A stretch of DNA of 21,374 bases from a virus: the IMG/VR virus record IMGVR_UViG_3300048007_000158, positions 1 through 21,374 of that record, one strand, 5' to 3'. The notes below the pieces were generated by a model. The model was not told the DNA's origin and did no database searches. It saw only the letters and a program-made list of their open reading frames with translations. The position numbers and the translations under genes are program-made. Positions 1 through 6,601 of this stretch are shown in pieces. Each line of letters begins with the position of its first letter. Position 1 is the first letter of the stretch.

Positions 1-257
1 CACAGCCTGACAATGTCTATACGTTGTTCTTTGACGCCTTTGTTAGACAGCCTGACCTCACTGAAGACGCTACACGGCTTAAAGTGCCTCACAACGCTGT
101 TGTACAGCTTGCGTTGGCTATGGCGTTACGTGAGAGAGGCGAGACAGGTGGTCAGTCAGCTGCAGAGCAGTTTGCAGTGGCTGATGCAGTGTTGTCTGAC
201 GCTGTAGCCTTTGATGCTAACAAGTACGACGAAGACACAACATACGTCGCTGTCTAA
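1..257 (+). CDS. C-terminal part of a putative head-tail adaptor / tail-tube protein (partial)
   Basis: The reading frame is open to the left edge of the window (first full codon at position 3) and stops with TAA at 255-257, so only about 84 C-terminal residues are visible. The visible part is helical and Ala-rich, with the segment ALAMALRERGETGGQ followed by an acidic end (DANKYDEDTTYVAV). From memory, Ala-rich segments with an ERGE-GG motif occur at the C-terminus of adaptor or tail-tube-A-like proteins of marine podoviruses, and the position directly before a nozzle-like protein agrees. An internal TTG at 24 is not the likely start, because the frame continues upstream without a stop. The assignment rests on position and a short resemblance only. 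Confidence 0.55.
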   Translation, partial: QPDNVYTLFFDAFVRQPDLTEDATRLKVPHNAVVQLALAMALRERGETGGQSAAEQFAVADAVLSDAVAFDANKYDEDTTYVAV

Positions 258-266
258 GGAACTTAA

Positions 267-1790
267 ATGGCTCAACAACTACAAAGCATTACTATTACTG
301 CTCCGGGCTTTGCAGGCATTAACACGCAAGACGCCCCGCTGTCACAAGAGCCTACCTTTGCTGCTGTAGCGGATAACTGCGTCATTGACAAAGAAGGCAG
401 GATAGCGGCTCGTAAGGGCTATGAAATACTGAACGGCAACGATTTGCTAGGCTCTTCAGACGGTGTTGAGTCTATGGGTGAGTTTGTTGCTGCTGATGGT
501 GACGTTACGTTTTTCTCCGCAGGCAACAACAAGATATTCTCAGGCACTACCACGATGGTAGATGAGACTCCTGCAGCCTACAGCATTACAGAAAACAATT
601 GGAAGATGGTTAACTTTAATGACCATATGTACTTCTTCCAACGTGGTTATGAGCCTTTGGTATACGCAGACCACACAGGAACTGTCGTGCCAATGTCATC
701 ACACGCACACGCTACAGGCACGCCTCCCGAGGGTCATGTGGCAATTGCTGCGTTTGGTCGCATGTGGGTTGCAGACTTTGAAGACGACAAGTCTACGATC
801 TATTGGTCTGATCTGCTAGACGGTACAGCGTGGTCAGGAGGCTCAACAGGCTCTATAGACATCACTAACGTGTGGCCTACAGGGTATGACACTATTACTG
901 CTCTAGCAGCACACAACGGCTTCCTAATCATCTTTGGACGCAACTCTATCCTTGTCTACGAAGGCGCAAGTAGCCCTGCTAACATGACGTTGACAGACAC
1001 CATCTCTAACGTGGGTTGTGTCGGCAGAGACGCCGTAGTCAGCACAGGTAAGGACTTGATCTTCTTAGACGACTCAGGCGTGCGTAGTCTGTCTAGGACA
1101 ATACAAGAGAAGTCAGCGCCCATTGGTGACATCTCTAAGAACGTTAACAACGATGTTAAGTCTTTGTTTGCTGCAGAGACTGGGGACATAAAGATGCACT
1201 ATTCGCCACGACAGGCGTTTGTGTTGCTCAACTTCCCAGTGCTAGGCGTTACGTACACGTTTGACACACGCTTTCCTCTGCAGGACGGCAGCTACAGAGC
1301 TACAACGTGGTCGCACATGAATCCGTTGTGCTTTACAGAGACAGCAGCAGAAGAGTTGTACATTGGTGTGCTAGACGGAATTGCAGAGTACAAAGGATAT
1401 GAAGACAACGACACAGCCTATCTGCTTAGCTACTTTAGCCACCCACTGAGCTTTGGCAGCACGTCTAATCTGAAGTTCCTGAAGAAGATTAACCTGACCA
1501 CCTTTGACGGTGCAGAGGCAACAGTGGTATTGAACTGGGCTTATGACTACTCAGGCGCATACACCAAGCAAGCCTACACACTGCCTAAGTCTAACGTTGG
1601 TCAGTATAACATATCAGAGTTCAACACAGAGGCTGAGTATTCGTCGTCTATAGCGCTCATCAATCGTCAGAAGATCAACGCTAGCGGACAAGGCACTGTA
1701 GTCGCTGTTGGTGTTGAGACGACTGTAGAAGGCAAGTCTATAGCAATACAAGAGCTGAACATTCACGCATTACTAGGAAGGATTGTTTAA
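267..1790 (+). CDS. Tail nozzle/hub-like virion structural protein (507 aa)
   Basis: This is a large protein with many short beta-strand-like segments and no membrane segment or signal peptide. Recognisable stretches are the N-terminal GFAGINTQDAPLS...ADNCVIDKEGRI-ARKG, the central YWSDLLDGTAW, and ITALAAHNGFLIIFGRNSI. I associate these with virion proteins of uncultured marine podoviruses that follow the tail-tube gene. Nozzle proteins of podoviruses (T7 gp12, P22 gp10) are beta-propellers that close the tail, and this length is close to that of P22 gp10. The start has a TAAGGAA ribosome site and lies 9 nt after the preceding stop. The stop overlaps the next start by one base (TAATG), suggesting coupled translation. 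The structural role is fairly safe; the nozzle identity is inference. Confidence 0.7.
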   Translation: MAQQLQSITITAPGFAGINTQDAPLSQEPTFAAVADNCVIDKEGRIAARKGYEILNGNDLLGSSDGVESMGEFVAADGDVTFFSAGNNKIFSGTTTMVDETPAAYSITENNWKMVNFNDHMYFFQRGYEPLVYADHTGTVVPMSSHAHATGTPPEGHVAIAAFGRMWVADFEDDKSTIYWSDLLDGTAWSGGSTGSIDITNVWPTGYDTITALAAHNGFLIIFGRNSILVYEGASSPANMTLTDTISNVGCVGRDAVVSTGKDLIFLDDSGVRSLSRTIQEKSAPIGDISKNVNNDVKSLFAAETGDIKMHYSPRQAFVLLNFPVLGVTYTFDTRFPLQDGSYRATTWSHMNPLCFTETAAEELYIGVLDGIAEYKGYEDNDTAYLLSYFSHPLSFGSTSNLKFLKKINLTTFDGAEATVVLNWAYDYSGAYTKQAYTLPKSNVGQYNISEFNTEAEYSSSIALINRQKINASGQGTVVAVGVETTVEGKSIAIQELNIHALLGRIV

Positions 1791-2023
1791 TGTCTAACTA
1801 TACTAAGCTAACTAACTTTGCAGCCAAAGACGCGCTCGTTAGTGGCAACCCTGCTAAAGTAATTAAAGGTGCTGAAGTAGGTGCAGAGTTTGACTCTGTT
1901 GCTGTTGCGGTGAATAGCAAAGCAAACACTGCATCACCTACGTTCACAGGTACGGCTACGTTTGACAACGTCACTGCCACAGGAACACTAACGCTCTCTA
2001 CTGTTGACGGCGGTACATACTGA
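1790..2023 (+). CDS. Short tail-fibre-like protein (77 aa)
   Basis: The protein begins MSNYTKLTNFAAKDAL and contains SKANTASPTFTGTATFD followed by a Thr-rich beta-like end (TATGTLTLSTVDGGTY). The TASPTFTGT motif is typical of the shaft of many phage tail fibres, where it often repeats. Here it occurs once and the protein stops after 77 residues, so no receptor-binding domain is present. It may be a short fibre or an anchor to which another protein attaches, or it may be a truncated fibre. It is translationally coupled on both sides: TAATG with the nozzle-like gene and TGATG with the next small gene. Confidence 0.7.
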   Translation: MSNYTKLTNFAAKDALVSGNPAKVIKGAEVGAEFDSVAVAVNSKANTASPTFTGTATFDNVTATGTLTLSTVDGGTY

Positions 2024-2178
2024 TGCTGCCTGTCGAAGCCAAACAAGAGTTGATGTTAAAGTTAATTGAGGCAACGGCAGGTGAATACGGCGTAGAGGAG
2101 CTGATAGAGCTGTACTTCTTTATCACAACGCCTGACGAAGATGAAAAGCCTACACTGACTGTATTGGGGAAGAAGTAA
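2023..2178 (+). CDS. Small hypothetical protein (51 aa) between virion genes
   Basis: ATG at 2023 overlaps the previous TGA (TGATG) and the frame runs to TAA at 2176-2178, immediately before the next ATG at 2179. The translation begins MLPVEAKQELMLKLIEATAG and continues with an acidic helical part (EELIELYFFITTPDEDEK). It has no membrane segment or Cys motif. I do not recognise it. The gapless packing with both neighbours and the normal amino-acid composition support a real gene that falls below common length cut-offs. Confidence 0.65.
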   Translation: MLPVEAKQELMLKLIEATAGEYGVEELIELYFFITTPDEDEKPTLTVLGKK

Positions 2179-2553
2179 ATGAGTCACTTTTCAACATCTT
2201 TTATTGCAGAAGCAGTAGAAAAAGGTTGGAAACTGCAGCAAGAACTGGTATACTATTCAGACCTTCTTGGCAAGACAATTGTTGTGCCTAAAGGTTACTT
2301 CACAGACTTAGCTAGTGTACCACAGATTATGCAGTTTGTAGTCCCTGTAGCGAATGCTAGAAACAGGAAAGCCGCTGTAGTGCATGACTACCTTTGCACA
2401 CACGGTCAAGAGTTAGGGATTGTAGCAGATCAAAAGCAAGCTGACAAGGTCTTTAGAGAGGCTTTGCGTGCGTTAGGTTTGGGTAGGGTTAGATCAGCAG
2501 CGCTGTACTACCCTGTAAGGACGTATCAATGGATAACAGGATGGTTTCGATGA
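2179..2553 (+). CDS. DUF1353 family protein (124 aa)
   Basis: The sequence carries the signature of the DUF1353 family (Pfam PF07087): VPKGYFTDLASVP at about residues 36-48, AAVVHDYLC at 65-73, and ADKVFREAL at 88-96, then a C-terminal helix rich in Tyr and Arg. The family is common in phages and prophages, and its function is not established. The conserved Asp-43, His-69/Asp-70 and Asp-88 would suit a metal or catalytic site, but this is inference. The length is typical for the family. The start follows the preceding stop directly, and the gene overlaps the lipoprotein gene by 4 nt (ATGA), so the two may be co-translated. Confidence 0.85.
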   Translation: MSHFSTSFIAEAVEKGWKLQQELVYYSDLLGKTIVVPKGYFTDLASVPQIMQFVVPVANARNRKAAVVHDYLCTHGQELGIVADQKQADKVFREALRALGLGRVRSAALYYPVRTYQWITGWFR

Positions 2554-2786
2554 GAACACTATTACTAGCAATTACAGCACTGACACTAGCTAGCTGCTCA
2601 CAGCTTAACAGCCTTGAGATTACAGCGGAGGACAACGCTATGGCCTGTGTAAAAGGTGCTACGTCAGCGACTTCAGGTGTGTTTGGAGGTAACGTTGCCG
2701 GAATTACTGTAGAGCTTCCTCAGTCAGTTGACACAACAAACTGGACTGCAGAGGACTGGAAGACACTCGCTGAGCTTTGCGACTAA
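2550..2786 (+). CDS. Small lipoprotein (78 aa)
   Basis: The ATG at 2550 is preferred to an upstream in-frame ATG at 2529, because it gives a classical lipoprotein signal: MRT, a hydrophobic core LLLAITALTLA, and the lipobox L-A-S-C at residues 13-16, followed by a Ser/Asn-rich start of the mature protein. It also forms an ATGA overlap with the DUF1353 gene. The mature part (about 63 residues) has two more Cys residues (ACVKG and the C-terminal ELCD) that could form a disulphide. It would be anchored to a membrane by lipid on its first Cys. Phage lipoproteins of this size act in lysis (Rz1-like o-spanin) or in superinfection exclusion; nothing in the sequence decides between these. Confidence 0.75.
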   Translation: MRTLLLAITALTLASCSQLNSLEITAEDNAMACVKGATSATSGVFGGNVAGITVELPQSVDTTNWTAEDWKTLAELCD

Positions 2787-2795
2787 GGAGCTAGT

Positions 2796-4376
2796 ATGTC
2801 TGATGTCATAATACCACAAAGCCTGTTTAGAGTTGCAGGCAGTCCAGTTGCCTCAAGCGGACTAACTGCTGCTGCCTCTGCAGCGCCTGCGTTGGCAGAG
2901 ACAGCTAAGATGGGCTTGTTTGGTTTTGACCCTGCGTCTATAGCTTTTTCTCTATTTCTAAACAACATCCTTGGTAAAGAGCCTCTGCTAACAGAAACAC
3001 CTATGACGCCTGAAGAGGCAGCTAAGTTTGCAGGACAGCAACGGATTAATACGGCTTTAGGCGGCGTCGGCGAAGGCGCAGGTGAGTTCTTGTTAGACGC
3101 TATCGAGCAAGCAAGGGCAGCTAACGTCACGCCAGAAGAGATTGCAGAAGCATTGAACACTGCTGATGACGTTACAGCAGGTTTAATTAACTTAACTGTC
3201 GGCAGTAATCAACCGTTTGTTGACGTTTCTTCTGCAGGAGGCGGAGGAGGCGGAGGCGGCGGTGGTGGTGGCGGTGCTGCGACATCAGAAGAAACTGTAG
3301 ACTTAACAGCTGACACTACAGCTAGTGACTTAGATGCAGCTGCTGACACAACAAGCGTTTCTATAGGCTCAGGAGCGACCGCACAGGACGTTTTAGACTC
3401 AGCAGCTCAAGGCCCTGCCGCACCCTCTAGCGTCACTCAGAACGGCTCTACGGGCGTCTCAGAGGGTTCTGCAACCGGAGACGGCAGTGGAGTTAAAGCT
3501 GTAACAGGCATAGAAGGAGACATAGATACTACAGGTTGGGTTAGAACTTCAGAGCTAGGCGCTGATACAATGGTGTATGAAAATACCATTACAGGCGAGA
3601 CTTTTGAAATAGACATGAAAGACATAGAAAGCCTTCCTGAAAACGAAAAGAAAGCTATCGAGACTGTTAATAAAAAAACAGGGGCTGTTATAAATACAGG
3701 AGCTACTACAGGAACTACCACAGGAGCTACTAATAACAATCTTATAGACATTACAGGCAGTGGTTTGTTAACTATTGCTAATGTCTTAGACAGTTCTGAA
3801 GAAGAAACTGGCACTATGGGGCCTTTTCAAACGCAAGATGCTGCTGATAAAGCTGCAGCAGACGCTAAAGCCGCTGCTGACGACTTAGGCGACGATGACG
3901 ACTTAGGCGACGATGACGACTTAGGCGACGATGACGACTTAGGCGATGGTGACGACCTAGGCGACGATGACGACCTAGGCGACGATGACTTAGGCGATGA
4001 CGACCTAGGCGATGACGACTTAGGCGATGACGACTTAGGCGATGACGACCTAGGCGATGACGACCTAGGCGATGACGACTTAGGCGATGACGACTTAGGC
4101 GATGACGACCTAGGCGATGGTGACGACTTAGGTGACGGTGACGGCAGTGGCGACGGCGATGGTGACGGTGACGGAAACGGCAATGGCGACGGAAACGGCA
4201 ATGGCAATGGTTTTGGACTTGGCGCTTTAACAGGATTATTAGCTCTTGGTAGAAGCTCTACACCGTTAGCTGACGAGATATATAACACAGAATTTAAAAT
4301 GGATTACTTGAAACCAGAACTACTAGGTCTGCTTGATCTGAGCAGAGGACGCAGAAGCACAGGAAGGAATACATAA
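2796..4376 (+). CDS. Virion-region protein with poly-Gly run and long Asp/Gly/Leu repeat (526 aa)
   Basis: A strong AAGGAG precedes the ATG by 5 nt. Four parts are visible. Residues 1-147 form an Ala-rich helical N-terminus. A run of 13 Gly follows at 148-160. Residues 161-360 are Thr/Ser/Gly/Asp-rich and contain a possible small folded part (GWVRTSELGADTMVYENTITGETFEIDMKD). From about 362 to 446 the protein consists of 6-residue (GDDDDL) and then 5-residue (GDDDL) repeats, followed by GDGDGNGNG to about residue 473. It ends with FGLGALTGLLALG and a short basic tail (SRGRRSTGRNT). The acidic part may bind divalent cations or act as a flexible spacer; that is inference. I do not recognise the family. 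Its position among tail and ejection-protein genes suggests a virion component. Confidence 0.8.
   Translation: MSDVIIPQSLFRVAGSPVASSGLTAAASAAPALAETAKMGLFGFDPASIAFSLFLNNILGKEPLLTETPMTPEEAAKFAGQQRINTALGGVGEGAGEFLLDAIEQARAANVTPEEIAEALNTADDVTAGLINLTVGSNQPFVDVSSAGGGGGGGGGGGGGAATSEETVDLTADTTASDLDAAADTTSVSIGSGATAQDVLDSAAQGPAAPSSVTQNGSTGVSEGSATGDGSGVKAVTGIEGDIDTTGWVRTSELGADTMVYENTITGETFEIDMKDIESLPENEKKAIETVNKKTGAVINTGATTGTTTGATNNNLIDITGSGLLTIANVLDSSEEETGTMGPFQTQDAADKAAADAKAAADDLGDDDDLGDDDDLGDDDDLGDGDDLGDDDDLGDDDLGDDDLGDDDLGDDDLGDDDLGDDDLGDDDLGDDDLGDDDLGDGDDLGDGDGSGDGDGDGDGNGNGDGNGNGNGFGLGALTGLLALGRSSTPLADEIYNTEFKMDYLKPELLGLLDLSRGRRSTGRNT
3237..3275 (+). repeat. GGN codon run encoding 13 consecutive glycines
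   Basis: Thirteen consecutive Gly codons are present, mixing GGA, GGC and GGT. They lie in the frame of the 526-aa protein at residues 148-160, between its helical N-terminus and its Thr/Ser-rich middle. The run probably encodes a flexible hinge and is a natural site for replication slippage. Confidence 0.9.
3891..4133 (+). repeat. In-frame minisatellite: 18-bp units then 15-bp units (GDDDDL / GDDDL)
   Basis: Five 18-bp units (3891-3980, the fourth with Gly replacing one Asp) are followed by nine 15-bp units (3981-4115) and one further 18-bp unit (4116-4133). All units keep the reading frame of the 526-aa protein. Unit differences are mostly synonymous (GAC/GAT, TTA/CTA). The array is followed by a degenerate GD/GN-rich stretch to about 4212. 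The frame-preserving unit lengths point to expansion under coding constraint. Confidence 0.95.
3996..4115 (+). repeat. Exact 60-bp tandem duplication inside the minisatellite
   Basis: Among the 15-bp units, the Leu codon alternates in the order CTA, TTA, TTA, CTA in units 2-5 (3996-4055), and again CTA, TTA, TTA, CTA in units 6-9 (4056-4115). The two 60-bp blocks read identical, so a four-unit block appears to have been duplicated recently. Confidence 0.9.
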
Positions 4377-5350
4377 TGGAAGGTTTACTTGATTTTCTAA
4401 CAGGCGACACTGCAGCTAGGATTGCCGCAGGTGCAGGTGCTCTGTACGGCGCTGAAAAAGGCATTGAAAATGTCCGTGGCTTTGGTGAGCAAGCAATGCA
4501 GCGTGCTGAACAGGCTGCTGCTGACGTTGCAGGACAGACGCAGTTTAAGCCCTTCACTGTAACGTCGGGCATTGGTGGCGTGTCTACAACGCCTACAGGC
4601 GGTTTAACAACAACGTTAACACCTGAGCAGCAGGCTTTACAAGAGCAGCTACAGGGCTTTGGCACACAAGCGTTTGGTATGCTTGGTAGTCCAGAGCAGC
4701 GTGCTCAAGAGCAAGCTAGTATTATTGGCATGTTGACTCAAGACCCTAACCAACGCGCTTCCCGCGAACAAGAAATGTATAACAGGCTTAGGGCAGTTCA
4801 GCAGCCTGAAGAGGCTAGGAAAGCACTAGAGCTTGAAGAGCGTTTGTTTAACCAAGGAAGAGGCGGTGTTCAAACAGCCCTGTACGGCGGTACTCCTGAG
4901 CAACTAGCACAAGCCAAAGCAGTAGAAGAAGCAAAAGCTGTTGCGTCTCTTGGAGCTATAGAGCAAGCAGGCTTAGAGCAATACAGACAGTCTGAGCAGA
5001 CTCTTGCAGGCTTAGGAGAAGCTAGACAAAAAATGGGCTTGTTTGGTGAGCTTGGTCTTGGTGCGCTAGAGGCTAGTTACTTACCACAAGAGCAACTACT
5101 ACGTACATTACAGCCTTCTATTGATCTGTCTAACATTGCAGGAACAATGCAGCGTCAGGGTGCTCAACTTGGTTCGTCATTGATACAGTCAGGTTTAACA
5201 GGTCAGCTTGGTGCTGAGACAGCTGCAACTAACTTAGAGCAGAGCCGCATACAAGCAATTACTAACTTGTTAGCAGGTCAAATTGGCGCTGACGGACAAG
5301 TTACTCAGACTGGTTTGCTGCAAGGCATTCTTAAAGGCATACTAGGTTAG
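4376..5350 (+). CDS. Putative internal virion / DNA-ejection protein (324 aa)
   Basis: The ATG overlaps the preceding TAA by one base (TAATG). The N-terminus has a small-residue, weakly hydrophobic helix (TAARIAAGAGALYGAEKGI, about residues 11-29). Long Gln/Glu/Ala-rich helices follow, which look coiled-coil forming (EQAMQRAEQAAADVAG, EEARKALELEERLFNQG, VEEAKAVASLGAIEQAGLEQYRQSEQ), and a Gly/Thr-rich linker lies near residues 62-84. There are no Cys motifs and no enzymatic signature. Podovirus ejection proteins such as T7 gp14 are Ala/Gln-rich helical proteins encoded after the tail genes, which matches the position here. The assignment is by composition and order, not by recognised homology. 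Confidence 0.65.
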   Translation: MEGLLDFLTGDTAARIAAGAGALYGAEKGIENVRGFGEQAMQRAEQAAADVAGQTQFKPFTVTSGIGGVSTTPTGGLTTTLTPEQQALQEQLQGFGTQAFGMLGSPEQRAQEQASIIGMLTQDPNQRASREQEMYNRLRAVQQPEEARKALELEERLFNQGRGGVQTALYGGTPEQLAQAKAVEEAKAVASLGAIEQAGLEQYRQSEQTLAGLGEARQKMGLFGELGLGALEASYLPQEQLLRTLQPSIDLSNIAGTMQRQGAQLGSSLIQSGLTGQLGAETAATNLEQSRIQAITNLLAGQIGADGQVTQTGLLQGILKGILG

Positions 5351-5359
5351 GAGAAGAAC

Positions 5360-6589
5360 ATGGCAGGCGAAACTATTAACATTAACTCATTGTTTGCTGA
5401 CATCTTGCCAGACCCTGCTGCTGAGATGCGTCAACAGCAGTCTGACTTGCTTAGCGTGCTAGACACTGTAGGCGGCGTTGCAGCTCTAAACGCACCACAG
5501 CAGGCTCAACAGTTACGTTACGCTGCAGGTGGTTTGTTTGGTGTTGACACACGTACACAGTCTGAGAAGCTGCGTGAGCAGTTAGGCTCTGCTATGCAGG
5601 ACACAAGCCCAACAGGAATGATTAAACTTGCTAATTTAATACAGCAGAGCAATCCTGAGAAGGCTCTTGAGCTGCGTACAGCTGCAGCACAGCAAGAAAG
5701 GCAGCAACAAGTGGCTAAGCTAGAATCAGAAAGACGACAAGACTTTAGAGACACTGTTGCTCGACGGGCTGCGAACTCTCCTAGGTTCAGACAAGACGCT
5801 GTAGCCATTTCAGAAGGCACGCTACCGCAAGCAGAAATAGAGCGTATCTACCAAGAGTTGACCAAAGAAGAAGAAATACAAGACTTAGAGCCTTTGCAGC
5901 TTATACTGCCTGATGGCACTCAACAGACTGCTTTGTACGACGAGCAGGGTAACTTCTTTGACGTCACTGACCCAACTAAGAAGCTAGACCTAGAGCAAGG
6001 CACACAAGTAATACGCAGCAGTCAAGTGGGAGGCGCTACAGACTATGCTAACCCACAAGAGATTTCTCTAAAGCAGTCGCAGATAGACACTGCTCAGTTT
6101 ACTACAGGCGTTAACAACGTAATTAGAGCGTTAGAAGAAGCGCCTGACGCAAACACTGCAGCTGCTAGCTTAGGAGGCGTGTTTAACAGCCTTGTACAAG
6201 AAGCAGAAACTGTAATGAACTTAAAAAACACTGGGGATAGAAAAGAGTTGTTTGAGAAGCTAGAACTAGGAACTAAGTCAGCAGAACTGCAGAGCATGCT
6301 CATTGGTCTAGCCTATCAAGCAGCTAAGGCAGAAGGACAAAGAGGCAGAGACGTATCTAACGCTGACATAGAACGCTTTATGGTACAGCTTGGTGCAAAC
6401 TCTTCAGACCCAGAAGTTCTTAAGAGAAACCTTACACGTCTGAAGAAGCAGGCACAAGATCGCTTTGCAACGCAATACTCGTTTGTGCGTAACGAGCCTT
6501 GGCAGGGTTCTTTTGAGCCTGTTCAGCAACAAGGTACTAAACAAACTCCTGCGGTTGGTTCAGACATCCCGCCTGACTTTGGTAAATAA
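5360..6589 (+). CDS. Putative internal virion / DNA-ejection protein (409 aa)
   Basis: A TAGGAGAAG ribosome site lies just before the ATG, 9 nt after the previous stop. The protein is charged and mostly helical. A long Gln/Glu/Arg-rich segment (about residues 90-140: AAAQQERQQQ, KLESERRQDF) could form a coiled coil. It is followed by a short beta-like part with a Gly-Thr-Gln-Gln turn (LILPDGTQQTALYDEQGNFFDVTDP, about 180-204). The C-terminal helical region contains GRDVSNADIERFMVQLGA and a basic stretch (RNLTRLKKQAQDRF). The tail is Gln/Pro-rich and disordered-looking. No catalytic motif is visible. The neighbours on both sides are similar large helical proteins, so an internal core or ejection role is likely but unproven. 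Confidence 0.65.
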   Translation: MAGETININSLFADILPDPAAEMRQQQSDLLSVLDTVGGVAALNAPQQAQQLRYAAGGLFGVDTRTQSEKLREQLGSAMQDTSPTGMIKLANLIQQSNPEKALELRTAAAQQERQQQVAKLESERRQDFRDTVARRAANSPRFRQDAVAISEGTLPQAEIERIYQELTKEEEIQDLEPLQLILPDGTQQTALYDEQGNFFDVTDPTKKLDLEQGTQVIRSSQVGGATDYANPQEISLKQSQIDTAQFTTGVNNVIRALEEAPDANTAAASLGGVFNSLVQEAETVMNLKNTGDRKELFEKLELGTKSAELQSMLIGLAYQAAKAEGQRGRDVSNADIERFMVQLGANSSDPEVLKRNLTRLKKQAQDRFATQYSFVRNEPWQGSFEPVQQQGTKQTPAVGSDIPPDFGK

Positions 6590-6601
6590 GGTAGAAACAC
6601 T

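Noticed and set aside
3827-4288. Open frame of 153 codons on the - strand, Ser/Pro/Lys-rich
   Set aside because: It is the antisense reading of the acidic GDDDL repeat; the periodic repeat leaves this frame free of stops. It has no ribosome site and lies wholly inside a convincing gene.
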